64,000 bases of DNA from an uncultured Pelagibacteraceae bacterium (GTDB lineage Bacteria; Pseudomonadota; Alphaproteobacteria; Pelagibacterales; Pelagibacteraceae), in the NCBI GenBank assembly GCA_902579465.1, contig CACHGV010000001.1, positions 186,001 through 250,000 of the forward strand. The letters run 5' to 3'. A program made the position numbers and the translations under genes. Position 1 is the stretch's first letter. The number at the start of each line of letters is the position of its first letter. Under the pieces are notes generated by a model. That model worked only from the letters and a program-made list of their open reading frames with translations. It had not been told where the DNA came from and did not search any database. This document shows, in pieces, positions 10,273 to 20,704 of the stretch.

Positions 10273-10811
10273 TATTTTTTCTTACCTTCTTTTCTTAGTA
10301 TATATTGACCTTGTTCTTTAATACCTTTTCCTTTGTAAGGCTCTGGAGGTCTTAAACTCTTTATTTGAGAAGCCACCATGCCGACTTGTTGTTTATCATT
10401 ACCTGTAATCTTTAAAATAATTTGCTTTTCTACTTGTATTTTTACACCTTCGGGGATATCAAAGTTTATATCATGACTAAAGCCTAACTGAAGATTTAGA
10501 ACATTACCTTTTAATGCTGCACGATATCCAACACCTGACAACTCAAGTATTTTTTCATATCCTTTGGAAGTACCAATAATAGCATTGTTTATTAAACTTC
10601 TATTCATTCCCCAAAGTCTTTTTGTATCTTGAGTATTTTTTTTAGGTTTTATAGAGACTTGTTTTCCTTCTGTTATATTAAGATCAAAAATTTCTAGATC
10701 TATATTCAGTGATTTTTTCCCTAATGGACCTTCTATATTTATCATGTTTCCACTTAAAATAACTTTTACTTTTTCAGGGATTGAGATGTTTATTTTTCCT
10801 ATTTTCGACAT
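10272..10811 (-). CDS. rplF: 50S ribosomal protein L6
   Basis: 179 aa made of two repeated alpha/beta domains. [17 protein letters not shown] opens domain 1. The C-terminal RNA-contact motif [26 protein letters not shown] lies near the sarcin-ricin loop in known ribosomes. It overlaps both neighbours (rpsH and rplR) by one base. Confidence 0.96.
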   Translation of the reverse strand: MSKIGKINISIPEKVKVILSGNMINIEGPLGKKSLNIDLEIFDLNITEGKQVSIKPKKNTQDTKRLWGMNRSLINNAIIGTSKGYEKILELSGVGYRAALKGNVLNLQLGFSHDINFDIPEGVKIQVEKQIILKITGNDKQQVGMVASQIKSLRPPEPYKGKGIKEQGQYILRKEGKKK

Positions 10812-11206
10812 TAAAAAACCTTACAGATTATTTCACCACCTACTTTTTGTTTTCTGGCATCGATATCAGTCATGACTCCTTTTGGAGTTGATATTATTGC
10901 TATTCCTAGACCATTGTTCACTTTTGGAAGACTGTCTGCACTTGAAAAAATTCTTCTTCCAGGTTTTGAGACTCTTTCTATTGAGCTTATTACTGGATTT
11001 CCTGAACTATATTTTAAACTTATAAGAAGATTGCTTTTGTTTTGTTCAGATTTTACTTCATAATCAATAATATAACCCTCGGACTTCAATATTTCAGCTA
11101 TTTTAGTCTTAAATTTTGAGGATGGAAGCACTATCCTCTTATGATTTCTCATTTGAGAATTTTTTAATCTTGCTAACATATCTCCAATAGGGTCACTTAA
11201 ACTCAT
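10811..11206 (-). CDS. rpsH: 30S ribosomal protein S8
   Basis: 131 aa. SDPIGDMLARLKNSQMRNH is the N-terminal signature, and GLGIAIISTPKGVMTD with the C-terminal KQKVGGEIICKVF is the RNA-binding end. In E. coli S8 is the translational repressor of the spc operon. I cannot show an equivalent site here. It is followed by rplF with a 1-nt overlap. Confidence 0.96.
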   Translation of the reverse strand: MSLSDPIGDMLARLKNSQMRNHKRIVLPSSKFKTKIAEILKSEGYIIDYEVKSEQNKSNLLISLKYSSGNPVISSIERVSKPGRRIFSSADSLPKVNNGLGIAIISTPKGVMTDIDARKQKVGGEIICKVF

Positions 11207-11216
11207 AATTTCCTTT

Positions 11217-11522
11217 CTACCAACTTGATTTTACCATACCCGGAATTTTACCTTCGAGACCTAATTGTCTTAGTGCAATTCTTGATATTTTTAATTTTCT
11301 ATATACTCCATGAGGTCTTCCCGTAATTTGACATCTGTTTCTAACTCTTATTTTTGATGAGTTTCTTGGTAATTTTGATAGTTTTTGTTGAGCTTTGAAA
11401 CGTTCCTCTAGGGTAAGTTTTTTGTCCATTATTATCTTTTTAAGAGCTTGTCTCTTTTTAAAAAACTTATCTGATAGTTTTATTCTTTTATTATTTTTAT
11501 TTATTGCGCTCATTTTTGCCAT
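11217..11522 (-). CDS. rpsN: 30S ribosomal protein S14 (zinc-independent form)
   Basis: 101 aa, the long S14 form without the two CxxC zinc knuckles. The C-terminus [41 protein letters not shown] is characteristic. A single S14 of this kind means no zinc-dependent switch is visible here. It overlaps rplE by one base and is 10 bp from rpsH. Confidence 0.96.
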   Translation of the reverse strand: MAKMSAINKNNKRIKLSDKFFKKRQALKKIIMDKKLTLEERFKAQQKLSKLPRNSSKIRVRNRCQITGRPHGVYRKLKISRIALRQLGLEGKIPGMVKSSW

Positions 11523-12076
11523 TAATTGCTCCCTTTTTCTTTAAATGGAAAATTTAATTTTTTAAGAAGTTCAAAACTATGTTCTTTTTTCATAGCCTTT
11601 ATTACAATTGTTATATCTAAACCTCTTATTTTATCTACTTTATCAAAATTTACTTCAGGAAAAATAATTTGTTCTTTAATTCCAAAAGTATAATTGCCAA
11701 ATTTATCAAATCCATTTGCACTAAGTCCTCTAAAGTCTTTAATTCTTGGTAAAGCGATGTTTACCAATCTATCAATAAATTCATACATTTTATTTTTTCT
11801 TAAAGTAACCTTTATTCCTGAATTCGTATTTTTTCTAGTTTTAAAATTTGCTATAGATTTTCTAAATTTTGTTACAATAGGTTTTTGACCTGTAATACTT
11901 GCAAGATCATCTTGGCATGAGCTTAAGATTTTAGCATCATTTCCATCCAGTCCCAAACCCATATTAAGAACTATTTTTTCAATTTTTGGACCCATATATA
12001 AACTTTTATATCCAAACATTTCTTTTAAACTTGGATTAATTTCTTTTATTATTGTTTCTTTTAATCTTGGTTCCAT
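11522..12076 (-). CDS. rplE: 50S ribosomal protein L5
   Basis: 184 aa, a 5S rRNA-binding protein of the central protuberance. [29 protein letters not shown] and [26 protein letters not shown] are family landmarks, and the last helix ends at FPFKEKG. It overlaps rplX and rpsN by one base each. Confidence 0.96.
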   Translation of the reverse strand: MEPRLKETIIKEINPSLKEMFGYKSLYMGPKIEKIVLNMGLGLDGNDAKILSSCQDDLASITGQKPIVTKFRKSIANFKTRKNTNSGIKVTLRKNKMYEFIDRLVNIALPRIKDFRGLSANGFDKFGNYTFGIKEQIIFPEVNFDKVDKIRGLDITIVIKAMKKEHSFELLKKLNFPFKEKGSN

Positions 12077-12315
12077 TATTTTTTAGCCTCTATTTTTTTA
12101 TCACTTCCAATATTTTTTAAATTTGAGAGATGAATAAAATTTTCTTTTGATATTATCCCTCCTTTTTTTTCTTTGGTCGTTTTTACATGTTTTTTTACAA
12201 TATTAATTCCTTTTACTTTTACCCTGGTATTTTTTCTGTCTATTTCTATAACTTCACCATCTTTACCTTTATCTTTTCCACTAATTATTTTTACTTTCAT
12301 ACCTTTTTTAATCAT
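12076..12315 (-). CDS. rplX: 50S ribosomal protein L24
   Basis: 79 aa, a short version of this assembly-initiating protein (about 100 aa in E. coli). The KOW motif [19 protein letters not shown] occupies the first third, and [18 protein letters not shown] follows. The C-terminus is trimmed and simply ends in KKIEAKK. It overlaps rplN and rplE by one base each, so the short length is not an annotation artefact caused by the start choice. Confidence 0.93.
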   Translation of the reverse strand: MIKKGMKVKIISGKDKGKDGEVIEIDRKNTRVKVKGINIVKKHVKTTKEKKGGIISKENFIHLSNLKNIGSDKKIEAKK

Positions 12316-12683
12316 TATAAAACCTCTGGTGCTAGTGAAATAATTTTCATTTGCCCTCTATTTCTTAGTTCTCTTGTTACAGGTCCGAATATTCTAGTAC
12401 CAATAGGCTCGCCTTTATCATCGGTTAAAACTGCTGCATTATTATCAAATCGTACTTTAGATCCGTCATTTCTATGAATACCTTTTTTAACTCTTACAAC
12501 TACAGCTTTGTGGACTGCACCTTTTTTTACCTTACCTCGTGGTATTGCCTCTTTTACAGCCACTACAATCGTATCTCCTATACTTGCATATCTTCTTTTT
12601 GAACCACCCAGTACTTTAATACATTCAATCTTTTTTGCTCCTGTATTGTCTGCAACTAATAATTCTGTTTGAACTTGTATCAT
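12315..12683 (-). CDS. rplN: 50S ribosomal protein L14
   Basis: 122 aa. [27 protein letters not shown] is the standard start, and the core has [26 protein letters not shown]. The end, [19 protein letters not shown], is conserved. L14 sits at the subunit interface. It overlaps rpsQ by 4 nt (ATGA) and rplX by one. Confidence 0.97.
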   Translation of the reverse strand: MIQVQTELLVADNTGAKKIECIKVLGGSKRRYASIGDTIVVAVKEAIPRGKVKKGAVHKAVVVRVKKGIHRNDGSKVRFDNNAAVLTDDKGEPIGTRIFGPVTRELRNRGQMKIISLAPEVL

Positions 12684-12916
12684 TTTAAATCTCCTATAGC
12701 CTCGAATTTCTTATTTTTTGAATAAGGTCGACTTTCTCTAATTGATACTTTATCACCAATTTTAAATTTGTTATGTTCATCATGTGCGTTATATTTTTTT
12801 CTAGCTTTCATAACCTTTTTTAAAACTGGATGTTGATATTTTCTTTCAACTAAAACAGTTATTGTTTTGTTAGGTTTATCACTTACTACTATTCCATTTA
12901 AAATTTTTTTAGGCAT
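12680..12916 (-). CDS. rpsQ: 30S ribosomal protein S17
   Basis: 78 aa, an OB-fold 16S rRNA-binding protein. [20 protein letters not shown] and [21 protein letters not shown] are signature stretches. The start overlaps the end of rpmC by 8 nt and the stop overlaps rplN by 4 nt, so the three are tightly coupled. Confidence 0.95.
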   Translation of the reverse strand: MPKKILNGIVVSDKPNKTITVLVERKYQHPVLKKVMKARKKYNAHDEHNKFKIGDKVSIRESRPYSKNKKFEAIGDLK

Positions 12917-13097
12917 TTTTTACCTCAATTAATGTTTTCAGCCTTGCTATATTTTTTTTTGTTTCAGTTATTTTTGCTGAACTCTTAACTTGTCCATTTA
13001 CTTTTTGAAACCTGAAGTTAAAAAGGTCTTTCTTTAGTTTATCCAAATTTTCTTTCATTTGAATTTTAGTTAACTTTTTTATTTCCTTTTTTTTCAT
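12909..13097 (-). CDS. rpmC: 50S ribosomal protein L29
   Basis: 62-aa two-helix protein at the peptide exit tunnel, where it helps dock SRP and trigger factor. [35 protein letters not shown] matches the family core (L...LfnLRfq...GQl.n...i...rk.IARi.T). It overlaps rplP by one base and rpsQ by 8. Confidence 0.94.
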   Translation of the reverse strand: MKKKEIKKLTKIQMKENLDKLKKDLFNFRFQKVNGQVKSSAKITETKKNIARLKTLIEVKNA

Positions 13098-13504
13098 TAT
13101 ATTCTCTTTATAAATTTACATTTAATTGGTAGCTTTGCTGAAGCTTTATATAAAGCTTCTTTTGCTATTTGTTCTGATACACCATCAACTTCAAATAATA
13201 TTCTTCCTGGTTTAACCCTACAAGCCCAAAACTCTGGAGATCCTTTACCTTTACCCATTCTTACTTCCGTAGGTTTTTTTGAGACAGGTATATTAGGAAA
13301 CATCCTAGTCCATACTCTACCTTGTCTTTTCATATGTCTTGTTAAAGCAACTCTCGCGGCCTCTATTTGTCTTGAAATTACTCTTTCCGGTTGAACAGCT
13401 TTTAATCCAAATGAACCATAATTCATAATATTGCATCTTGAGGCATTACCATGAATTCTGCCCTTATGAGCTTTTCTAAATTTTGTTCTAGTTGGTTGTA
13501 ACAT
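13097..13504 (-). CDS. rplP: 50S ribosomal protein L16
   Basis: 135 aa. [19 protein letters not shown] opens the protein. [22 protein letters not shown] and the [22 protein letters not shown] loop reach the A-site tRNA in known structures. It lies 2 bp after rpsC and overlaps rpmC by one base, in the standard S10 operon order. Confidence 0.97.
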   Translation of the reverse strand: MLQPTRTKFRKAHKGRIHGNASRCNIMNYGSFGLKAVQPERVISRQIEAARVALTRHMKRQGRVWTRMFPNIPVSKKPTEVRMGKGKGSPEFWACRVKPGRILFEVDGVSEQIAKEALYKASAKLPIKCKFIKRI

Positions 13505-13506
13505 AC

Positions 13507-14166
13507 TTATGCTTTATTCCTTTCTTGGCTAAATTCTTTAGTAAAAATTTCACCTTTATATATCCATATTTTTATTCCTATTATTCCGTAAGTAGTAAGA
13601 GCCTCAGCTTCTGCATAATCTATATCTGCTCTCAAAGTATGTGATGGTATACTTCCTTCTCTTAACCACTCTGTTCTAGCAATTTCGTTTCCACCTAAAC
13701 GTCCACTAATTGATACTTTAATGCCCTTTGCGCCTAGTCTTAAGGCTGATTGCATTGCTCTTTTCATAGCTCTTCTGTAAGAGACTCTTTTAACTAACTG
13801 CTGTGCTATATTTTCAGCAACTAAATAGCTATTAGTTTCGGGTTTTTTTACTTCTTTAATATTTAATACAACCTCGTTTGATGTTAATTTTGACAAGTTT
13901 CCTTTTATTTTTTCAATATCTGATCCTTTTTTTCCTATTACAAAGCCAGGTCTTGAAGTGTAAATAGTTACAAAACATTTTTTTGTTGTTCTTTCTATCA
14001 TAACTTTGGATACACCTGAGTTTGTTACATTTTTATTAATATATTCTCTGATCCTGAAGTCTTCTATTAAATTATTTCCAAAATCTTTTTTCTTTGCGTA
14101 CCAAACAGAGTCCCAGCCTCTGTTAATTCCAAGTCTCAAGCCTACAGGATTAACTTTTTGTCCCAT
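13507..14166 (-). CDS. rpsC: 30S ribosomal protein S3
   Basis: 219 aa. [24 protein letters not shown] is the family start. A KH domain follows ([18 protein letters not shown], GxxG-type loop GKKG), then the C-terminal domain with [25 protein letters not shown]3 forms the mRNA entry helicase site with S4 and S5. It overlaps the 3' end of rplV by 17 nt, the largest overlap in the ribosomal run. Confidence 0.97.
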   Translation of the reverse strand: MGQKVNPVGLRLGINRGWDSVWYAKKKDFGNNLIEDFRIREYINKNVTNSGVSKVMIERTTKKCFVTIYTSRPGFVIGKKGSDIEKIKGNLSKLTSNEVVLNIKEVKKPETNSYLVAENIAQQLVKRVSYRRAMKRAMQSALRLGAKGIKVSISGRLGGNEIARTEWLREGSIPSHTLRADIDYAEAEALTTYGIIGIKIWIYKGEIFTKEFSQERNKA

Positions 14167-14545
14167 CTTTTTCCATTTGTTTTTCTTGTTCTGTTAAAAT
14201 TATCGTTAAATTTGAATAAGGTTTCATTATTTCTGCAGCTCTTCCTTTGGCTCTTGCTCTAAATCTTTTCATTACAACTTGCTTTCCACAATAAGCCTCT
14301 TTTACAATTAATTTATCTATATCATATTGATAATTATTTTCTGCGTTTGCTACTGCTGAAGAAATTGTTTTTTTTATATCTTTAGATATTCTTTTTTCAG
14401 AGAATGTTAAATTCCTTATAGCAACATCTACTTTTTTTCCAACAATTGATTTCAAGATTGGATTCAATTTTCTTGTGCTAGACCTCACATTTTTATTTAT
14501 AGATTTGACTGTTTTTGTATCTATTTGTTTTTTTAATTTGGACAT
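14150..14545 (-). CDS. rplV: 50S ribosomal protein L22
   Basis: 131 aa. L22 extends a beta hairpin into the peptide exit tunnel; here that region is around [24 protein letters not shown]. The N-terminal helical part ([33 protein letters not shown]) also fits. The C-terminal residues [13 protein letters not shown] extend past the usual end and run 17 nt into rpsC. Confidence 0.95.
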   Translation of the reverse strand: MSKLKKQIDTKTVKSINKNVRSSTRKLNPILKSIVGKKVDVAIRNLTFSEKRISKDIKKTISSAVANAENNYQYDIDKLIVKEAYCGKQVVMKRFRARAKGRAAEIMKPYSNLTIILTEQEKQMEKDGTKS

Positions 14546-14841
14546 TATTTCTTATCTCCACCTTCTACTTTTGCCTTCTTGTCTGCTGGTGTATGACCAA
14601 AAAATTGTCTTGTAGGCGCAAACTCTCCTAATTTGTGACCTACCATATCCTCAGATATAGTAATTGGTATAAATTTTTTTCCATTATATATTAAAAAACT
14701 AACGCCAACAAAATCTGGTAGAATTGTTGATTTCCTTGACCATGTTTTAATAGGTTTTTTTATTGGATCGTTTTTTAGTTTTTCAACTTTTTTAATTAAA
14801 CTATCTTCAACAAATGGTCCTTTCCATACTGATCTAGCCAT
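14545..14841 (-). CDS. rpsS: 30S ribosomal protein S19
   Basis: 98 aa. [19 protein letters not shown] and the [25 protein letters not shown] to [22 protein letters not shown] region are diagnostic of S19, which binds 16S rRNA with S13 in the head. It overlaps rplV by one base and follows rplB by 5 bp. Confidence 0.97.
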   Translation of the reverse strand: MARSVWKGPFVEDSLIKKVEKLKNDPIKKPIKTWSRKSTILPDFVGVSFLIYNGKKFIPITISEDMVGHKLGEFAPTRQFFGHTPADKKAKVEGGDKK

Positions 14842-14846
14842 AATTA

Positions 14847-15677
14847 TTATCTCTTTTTCTTTCTTCTTCTAATTATAAATTTATCTGTTCTTTTATTATC
14901 TCTAGTTTTTAATCCTTTAGCAGATTGCCCTGTAGGAGAAACTGGGTGTCTACCTCCAGCTGATTTACCTTCTCCACCACCATGCGGGTGATCTACCGGA
15001 TTCTTAACAACACCTCTTGTATGTGGTCTAATACCAAGCCATCTGGATCTACCAGCTTTACCTATTTTTATATTTTTTTGATCAGGATTAGATAAAACTC
15101 CAATTGTTGCCAACGAATTTGAATTAATTTTTCGTACTTCTCCTGAAGTCATTTTTATAATTGAATAATTTCCGTCAATTCCTGAGATTGATACTGAAGT
15201 ACCAGCAGATCTAGCAATTTTTCCTCCACCACCTGGGTTAATTTCTACATTATGTATATCTATTCCAACAGGTATATCTTTTAGAGGTAAGCAATTTCCA
15301 ATCTTTATCTCAGCTGTAGAGCCATTCATTACTTTATCTCCAACTTTTATATCTTTAGGTGCTAAATAATAAAAATGATCTCCATCTGCAAATTTAACTA
15401 ACATAATATGACATGATCTGTTGGGATCATACTCTATTCTTAGAACCTCTGCTTCAATTTCAAATTTTTTTCTATAAAAATCAACTTGTCTATATTTATG
15501 TTTGTGACCTCCGCCATGGTTTCTTGATGTTATTCTTCCATAATTATTACGTCCTTTGGAAGAATAATTCGCTGAGGTCAAAGGTTTAAATGGTTTTCCC
15601 TTCCATAACCCTTCTCTACTTGCAAGAATAGTTCCTCTTGTAGATTTTGTGTAAGGTTTGAATGTTTTTAATGCCAT
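14847..15677 (-). CDS. rplB: 50S ribosomal protein L2
   Basis: 276 aa, one of the most conserved ribosomal proteins and needed for peptidyl transferase activity. [17 protein letters not shown], the SH3-like core and [26 protein letters not shown] are textbook L2 motifs, including the histidine in DHPHGGG. It is 1 bp after rplW and 5 bp before rpsS. Confidence 0.98.
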   Translation of the reverse strand: MALKTFKPYTKSTRGTILASREGLWKGKPFKPLTSANYSSKGRNNYGRITSRNHGGGHKHKYRQVDFYRKKFEIEAEVLRIEYDPNRSCHIMLVKFADGDHFYYLAPKDIKVGDKVMNGSTAEIKIGNCLPLKDIPVGIDIHNVEINPGGGGKIARSAGTSVSISGIDGNYSIIKMTSGEVRKINSNSLATIGVLSNPDQKNIKIGKAGRSRWLGIRPHTRGVVKNPVDHPHGGGEGKSAGGRHPVSPTGQSAKGLKTRDNKRTDKFIIRRRKKKR

Positions 15678-15678
15678 A

Positions 15679-15972
15679 TTAAATTCCAGTTGTCAGATCA
15701 ATATTTTGACCTTTTTTAAGTGTAATTATTGCTTTTTTAAAACCTTTAACTCTAACTTTCTTACCTCTAGTAGTTTTAATCCTAGTTTTCTTATTTATAA
15801 TATTAACTTTAATTACATTTACTTTAAAAATTTTTTCAATGTTAGTTTTCAAATTTTTCTTATTAGCTTTATTGTGAACTTTAAAGATTATTTTATTTTG
15901 TTCAGAAAGGTTCGTTGATTTCTCCGTTACAATTGGAGACAAAATTTTATCGTATAAATGTATCTTTTCCAT
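15679..15972 (-). CDS. rplW: 50S ribosomal protein L23
   Basis: 97 aa. LSPIVTEKSTNLSEQNKIIFKVHNKANKKNLKTNIEKIFKVNVIKVN matches the L23 fold at the exit-tunnel docking site for trigger factor and SRP. The loop with KTRIKTTRGKKVRVKGFKKAIITL follows. It lies between rplD (2 bp) and rplB (1 bp). Confidence 0.95.
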   Translation of the reverse strand: MEKIHLYDKILSPIVTEKSTNLSEQNKIIFKVHNKANKKNLKTNIEKIFKVNVIKVNIINKKTRIKTTRGKKVRVKGFKKAIITLKKGQNIDLTTGI

Positions 15973-15974
15973 GA

Positions 15975-16595
15975 TTAATATCTTTTTTCTAATTCTTTGA
16001 TTGATGTTTCAGTAAATATAACTTTTTTAAATTTAGCTAAATCATAGGCGCTAAAATGATTAATGTCAGTTATTTTCACGTTCGGTATATTTTTAACCGA
16101 TTTGAATATATTATTTTTAGATATTTTATCTGCAATAATTATTGAATTTTTTGCTTCAAATTTAATAAGTAAATTATTCATTTCTTTTGTTTTTAAAATT
16201 TCTTTTTGAAAATCGTCTATTATTATTAAATCTTTAGTTACATTTTTTTTTGTAATTAATGATGCTATGCTTAACTTTTTCTCACTTTTATTTAATTTCC
16301 TCTTTTTGTAATTAAGCTCACCTTTTGGACCATGTGCAACACCTCCACCAACAAATATAGGAGCCTTTTTACTTGCATGTCTTGCATTTCCAGTTCCTTT
16401 TTGTGCATATATTTTTGCTGTTGACCCTTTAATTTCATTTTTTTGTTTTGTTTTGGCTTTTCTTCCTTTGTAGTTGGCATTAGTTTTGTACAAAACATTA
16501 CTTACGAGTTTGTTGTTAATCTTTGCAGAAACTATTTTATCAGAGACTTCAATAGTGTTTATTTTTCCCTCTATATTTAATTTATCTATTTTCAT
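15975..16595 (-). CDS. rplD: 50S ribosomal protein L4
   Basis: 206 aa. The tunnel-reaching loop is visible as GRKAKTKQKNEIKGSTAKIYAQKGTGNARHASKKAPIFVGGG (residues about 43-85), followed by a Rossmann-like domain with LIIIDDFQKEILKT. In E. coli L4 also autoregulates the S10 operon by attenuation. I found no clear attenuator here. It is 3 bp from rplC. Confidence 0.95.
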   Translation of the reverse strand: MKIDKLNIEGKINTIEVSDKIVSAKINNKLVSNVLYKTNANYKGRKAKTKQKNEIKGSTAKIYAQKGTGNARHASKKAPIFVGGGVAHGPKGELNYKKRKLNKSEKKLSIASLITKKNVTKDLIIIDDFQKEILKTKEMNNLLIKFEAKNSIIIADKISKNNIFKSVKNIPNVKITDINHFSAYDLAKFKKVIFTETSIKELEKRY

Positions 16596-16598
16596 AAA

Positions 16599-17306
16599 TT
16601 ATTTTTTTTTCTCTTTAATTTTTTTTGATTTCTCAAAAATTTCAATTTTTTCATTAATTGTAAGTTTTTTAATATTTTTCACAGCCTTCTTAAGTAATAC
16701 TTCTGAATTTTTAGAGCCAGGTATTGATCCTTTTAAATATATTAAATCATTGTCTAAATCTGTTTTAATTATTTCTAGATTTTGCATGGTTCTAATTTTA
16801 TCACCCATATGACCTGCCATTTTTTTTCCTTTAAATACTTTACCTGGATCTTGGTTTTGACCAGTTGAACCGTGGGCTCTGTGAGAAATTGAAACACCGT
16901 GAGATGCTCTTAAACCGCCAAAGTTATGTCTTTTCATTGCACCTGCAAATCCTTTACCTATAGTTTTTGATCTTACATCTAAAAATTTTATATCTTTGAA
17001 TATTTCAATACCAAATTCATTACCTTCTTTGTATTGATCTAGATTTTTAACCCTAAATTCTTTTAAAATTTTTTTGGCTTCTGTATTTTTTTTAGAATAA
17101 TAGCCTTTCATTGATTTCGACAGCTTTGAATTTTTTATTTTACCAAATCCAAGTTGAACTGCATCGTATCCTCTATTTTCTTTGTTAATTAATTGGATAA
17201 CTCTTGCCTTTTCAACTTTTAATACAGTTACTGGAATAGATTGTCCTGTATTAAAAAACTCTCTACTCATACCAATTTTTTTTCCAATTAAGCCAATTTC
17301 ACTCAT
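16599..17306 (-). CDS. rplC: 50S ribosomal protein L3
   Basis: 235 aa, slightly longer than usual because of a Lys-rich C-terminal tail ([17 protein letters not shown]). [13 protein letters not shown] opens the protein, and the tip loop [28 protein letters not shown] near the peptidyl transferase centre is intact. The conserved glutamine in GSTGQNQDP, methylated by PrmB in other bacteria, is present. It overlaps rpsJ by one base. Confidence 0.96.
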   Translation of the reverse strand: MSEIGLIGKKIGMSREFFNTGQSIPVTVLKVEKARVIQLINKENRGYDAVQLGFGKIKNSKLSKSMKGYYSKKNTEAKKILKEFRVKNLDQYKEGNEFGIEIFKDIKFLDVRSKTIGKGFAGAMKRHNFGGLRASHGVSISHRAHGSTGQNQDPGKVFKGKKMAGHMGDKIRTMQNLEIIKTDLDNDLIYLKGSIPGSKNSEVLLKKAVKNIKKLTINEKIEIFEKSKKIKEKKK

Positions 17307-17614
17307 TATATTTTTATCTCCACATCAACACCTGATGCTAGGTCTAATTTCATTAACGCCTCAACTGTAGCTGGTGTAGGTTCTATAATATCAATCAATC
17401 TTTTATGTGTTCTTGTTTCAAACTGTTCTCGGCTTTTTTTGTCAATATGTGGAGATCTTAACACAGTGTATCTCTCTTTTTTTGTTGGAAGTGGGATAGG
17501 TCCTTTGATATTTGCTCCTGTTCTTTTAACTGTATTAACTATTTCCTCAGTCGATTGATCTAAAACCTTGTTATCATAAGCTCTAAGTTTTATTCTAATA
17601 TTTTGCTTTTCCAT
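17306..17614 (-). CDS. rpsJ: 30S ribosomal protein S10
   Basis: 102 aa. [61 protein letters not shown] is near-canonical S10 (NusE), which also joins NusB in antitermination. It begins 2 bp after the fusA stop. The tufA gene that often lies between fusA and rpsJ in proteobacteria is absent. Confidence 0.97.
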   Translation of the reverse strand: MEKQNIRIKLRAYDNKVLDQSTEEIVNTVKRTGANIKGPIPLPTKKERYTVLRSPHIDKKSREQFETRTHKRLIDIIEPTPATVEALMKLDLASGVDVEIKI

Positions 17615-17616
17615 AA

Positions 17617-19692
17617 TTAACCTGTCTTTTTAGTTACTTCATCCTGCACATTTTGTGGAACTTTATCGTAATGATCGAAGAACATAGAATATTGTGCTCT
17701 ACCTTGTGACATTGATCTTAAATTATTTATGTACCCAAACATGTTTGCTAGTGGAACCATAGCTGTTATTACAGTTGCATTTCCCCTTTGTTCCTGAGTG
17801 CTTATTTGACCTCTCCTACTGTTGAGGTCTCCAATAACATCACCCATATAATCCTCTGGGGTTACTACTTCAACACGCATAATCGGTTCTAATAATTTTA
17901 GAGTTGCTTTTGTGCAAGCTTCTTTAAAACATTGTCTTGATGCCAATTCGAATGCCAATACACTTGAATCAACGTCGTGGTGCAATCCATCTACTATCGT
18001 TACTTTATAATCAATTAAAGGAAATCCAGCTAAAATTCCTCCATCTGCAACAGTTTCAACTCCTTTCTCAACTCCTGGAATAAACTCTTTAGGAATTGCT
18101 CCGCCTTTAATTTTACTTTCGATCTCTCTACCTTTTCCAGGTTCTAGCGGTTCTACTGTAAGTTTAACTCTTGCAAATTGTCCTGCACCTCCACTTTGTT
18201 TTTTATGTGTATAATCATTCTCTGCAGAAGATAGTATTGTCTCTCTATAAGCCACTTGCGGGGCTCCTACATTTGCTTCAACTTTAAATTCTCTTTTCAT
18301 CCTATCAACAATTATATCTAAATGTAATTCACCCATTCCTTTAATAATTGTTTGACCAGACTCTTCATCGGATGTTACTCTAAAAGATGGATCTTCTTTA
18401 GCTAATCTTCCAAGAGCTTCTCCCATTTTTTCTTGGTCCGCTTTAGTTTTTGGTTCAACTGCAATCTCAATTACAGGATCTGGGAATTCCATGGGCTCGA
18501 GTAAAACAGGTGTTTCCTTGTCAGCTAACGTATGCCCTGTAATTGTATTTTTTAACCCAGCTAAAGCAACAATATCTCCTGCATTAGCCTCTTTAATATC
18601 TTCTCTTGAATTTGCATGCATTAATAACATTCTTCCAACACGTTCCTCTTTATCCTTAGATGTATTATAAATTCCAGTACCTGATTTAACTGTACCTGAA
18701 TAAATTCTTATAAATGTTAAACTTCCAACAAATGGGTCATTTGCAACTTTAAATGCTAGAGCTGAAAATGGAGAACTGTCTTCAAATTTCATTTCGATTT
18801 CTTCTTCAGACCCAGGCTTTGTACCTTTTATTGAACCGATATCATTGGGACTTGGTAAATAATTTACAACTGCATCTAATAATGGTTGAACACCTTTATT
18901 TTTAAATGCAGAGCCAGTTAAAACTGGTACAAAATCAAAACCTAAACATCCTTTTCTTACGCACTTTATTAAATCTTCCTCAGATATTTGACCCCCACCT
19001 AGATAATCTTCCATTAGTTTTTCGTCTTGCTCAACTGCTGTCTCAACCAATTCTTGACGGTACTTGTTTGAAATATCTTTTAAATCATCTGGAATATCTG
19101 TTAACTCCCAGGCGGCACCTAGATCTTCATTTTTCCACACTACAGCTTTCATTTTAATCAGATCTACAACACCTTTTAACGAAGCCTCAACACCTATTGG
19201 AATTTGCATTACTAAAGGTTTTGCACCAAGTCTGTCTTTAATCATACCTACACATCTAAAGAAATCAGCACCAGTTCTATCTAATTTATTAACAAAGCAA
19301 ATTCTTGGAACTTTATATTTGTCAGCTTGTCTCCATACAGTCTCTGATTGAGGTTCAACTCCAGCAACACCATCAAAAACTGCAACAGCTCCATCAAGTA
19401 CCTTTAAAGATCTCTCAACTTCAATAGTAAAATCTACGTGGCCAGGGGTATCAATTATATTAATCCTGTGGTCATTCCAAAAACAAGTAGTGGCAGCTGA
19501 AGTAATCGTTATGCCTCTTTCTTGTTCTTGTTCCATCCAATCCATAGTTGCGGCGCCATCATGCACTTCACCAATTTTATGGCTTTTACCGGTGTAATAT
19601 AATATTCTTTCAGTGGTTGTGGTCTTACCAGCATCTATATGAGCCATAATACCAATATTTCTATATTTATCTAAAGTGTGGGTTCTTGACAT
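17617..19692 (-). CDS. fusA: Elongation factor G
   Basis: 691-aa translocation GTPase. GTP motifs are G1 [15 protein letters not shown] (residues 17-31), G3 DTPGHVDF and G4 NKLDRTGAD. Domain IV carries the [16 protein letters not shown] stretch and domain V ends with [20 protein letters not shown]. It is full length, with rpsG 6 bp upstream and rpsJ 2 bp downstream in the str operon. Confidence 0.98.
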   Translation of the reverse strand: MSRTHTLDKYRNIGIMAHIDAGKTTTTERILYYTGKSHKIGEVHDGAATMDWMEQEQERGITITSAATTCFWNDHRINIIDTPGHVDFTIEVERSLKVLDGAVAVFDGVAGVEPQSETVWRQADKYKVPRICFVNKLDRTGADFFRCVGMIKDRLGAKPLVMQIPIGVEASLKGVVDLIKMKAVVWKNEDLGAAWELTDIPDDLKDISNKYRQELVETAVEQDEKLMEDYLGGGQISEEDLIKCVRKGCLGFDFVPVLTGSAFKNKGVQPLLDAVVNYLPSPNDIGSIKGTKPGSEEEIEMKFEDSSPFSALAFKVANDPFVGSLTFIRIYSGTVKSGTGIYNTSKDKEERVGRMLLMHANSREDIKEANAGDIVALAGLKNTITGHTLADKETPVLLEPMEFPDPVIEIAVEPKTKADQEKMGEALGRLAKEDPSFRVTSDEESGQTIIKGMGELHLDIIVDRMKREFKVEANVGAPQVAYRETILSSAENDYTHKKQSGGAGQFARVKLTVEPLEPGKGREIESKIKGGAIPKEFIPGVEKGVETVADGGILAGFPLIDYKVTIVDGLHHDVDSSVLAFELASRQCFKEACTKATLKLLEPIMRVEVVTPEDYMGDVIGDLNSRRGQISTQEQRGNATVITAMVPLANMFGYINNLRSMSQGRAQYSMFFDHYDKVPQNVQDEVTKKTG

Positions 19693-19698
19693 AATTAA

Positions 19699-20169
19699 TT
19701 ACCATCTAAAATGAGCAAAAGCCTTATTTGACTCTGCCATTTTATGTGTATCTTCCTTTTTCTTAATTGCTGATCCTCTGTTTTGATAGGCGTCGTATAT
19801 TTCATTAAATATTTTATCTGACATTTTCTTGTCTTTACGCTTTCTTGATGCATCTACTAACCATCTTAAAGCTAAAGCTTGTGATCTTTTAGACTTTACT
19901 TCTACAGGAACTTGATAAGTTGCTCCTCCTACTCTTCTTGATCTCACCTCAACCGTTGGTCTAATATTATTAATTGCATCATTAAAAACATTTAAAGGCT
20001 CATCTTTAGATTTACTTTTAATCTTTTCAATTGCATCATAAATAATCTTTTCAGCAATAGTTTTTTTTCCATCATACATAATTGAGTTTATTAATTTTGG
20101 AATTATTGTTGATTTGTATTTAGGGTCTATGACAGCTAATTTTTTTGGAGCCTTACGTTTTCTTGACAT
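19699..20169 (-). CDS. rpsG: 30S ribosomal protein S7
   Basis: 156 aa. MSRKRKAPKKLAVIDPKYKST and VEVRSRRVGGATYQVPVEVKSKRSQALALRWLVDASRKR are diagnostic. The C-terminal helix ends with KMAESNKAFAHFRW. S7 organises the 3' domain of 16S rRNA and in E. coli represses the str operon. It lies between rpsL (2 bp) and fusA (6 bp). Confidence 0.97.
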   Translation of the reverse strand: MSRKRKAPKKLAVIDPKYKSTIIPKLINSIMYDGKKTIAEKIIYDAIEKIKSKSKDEPLNVFNDAINNIRPTVEVRSRRVGGATYQVPVEVKSKRSQALALRWLVDASRKRKDKKMSDKIFNEIYDAYQNRGSAIKKKEDTHKMAESNKAFAHFRW

Positions 20170-20171
20170 TT

Positions 20172-20543
20172 TTATTTACCTTTTTTTGTTCCGTATAAAG
20201 AACGTCTTTGTTTTCTATTTGCAACTCCTTGCGTATCTAAATTTCCTCTTAAAATATGATAACGTACACCTGGTAAATCCTTAACTCTTCCACCTCTAAT
20301 TAGCACAACTGAGTGTTCTTGCAAATTATGGCCCTCACCAGGTATGTATGCAGTTACTTCAAATCCGTTTGACAATCTAACACGAGCTACTTTTCTTAGA
20401 GCGGAGTTAGGTTTTTTTGGAGTTGTTGTATAAACTTTTACGCATACACCTCTCTTCAAAGGTTGTTTTTGCAAAGCGGGCACTTTATTTCTTGTTATTT
20501 GTTTAACTCTACTTTTTCTAACTAACTGATTAATAGTTGGCAT
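20172..20543 (-). CDS. rpsL: 30S ribosomal protein S12
   Basis: 123 aa. [25 protein letters not shown] and [39 protein letters not shown] are invariant S12 segments. The conserved aspartate region [12 protein letters not shown], where beta-methylthiolation occurs in other bacteria, is present. Residue K in TPKKPNSA is the position at which streptomycin resistance usually arises; here it is the sensitive form. It is the first gene of the ribosomal run, preceded by a clear promoter and a roughly 100-nt leader. Confidence 0.98.
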   Translation of the reverse strand: MPTINQLVRKSRVKQITRNKVPALQKQPLKRGVCVKVYTTTPKKPNSALRKVARVRLSNGFEVTAYIPGEGHNLQEHSVVLIRGGRVKDLPGVRYHILRGNLDTQGVANRKQRRSLYGTKKGK

Positions 20544-20608
20544 AATTAATTTTTTTAAATATTTATATTTTTGATGAAAATAACTGACGTGTTATTTGTG
20601 GCAGCGTT

Positions 20609-20625
20609 TAGTGATCTAGTCACTA
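20609..20625 (-). promoter_or_regulatory. Small hairpin in the rpsL leader
   Basis: TAGTGA-TCTAG-TCACTA forms a perfect 6-bp stem with a 5-nt loop inside the untranslated leader between the predicted promoter and the rpsL start codon. It is not followed by a U-run, so it is not a typical terminator. It could be a feedback-control or stabilising element for the str operon; that role is inferred only from position. Confidence 0.3.
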
Positions 20626-20647
20626 CATTCCAACCAAAAACATGGCC

Positions 20648-20675
20648 AAAATACATTAGAAATTGTATTTGTCAA
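20648..20675 (-). promoter_or_regulatory. Sigma70-type promoter for the rpsL-fusA ribosomal run
   Basis: Read on the minus strand, TTGACA (20675-20670) and TATTTT (20653-20648) are separated by 16 bp. The predicted start is near 20641, leaving a leader of roughly 100 nt before rpsL. This is the only gap above 100 bp between the rif cluster and the str operon, so it is the natural place for the promoter of the long ribosomal transcript. Confidence 0.6.
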
Positions 20676-20704
20676 ACTAAAATAAGGCTTAAAAGTACTT
20701 AGAA

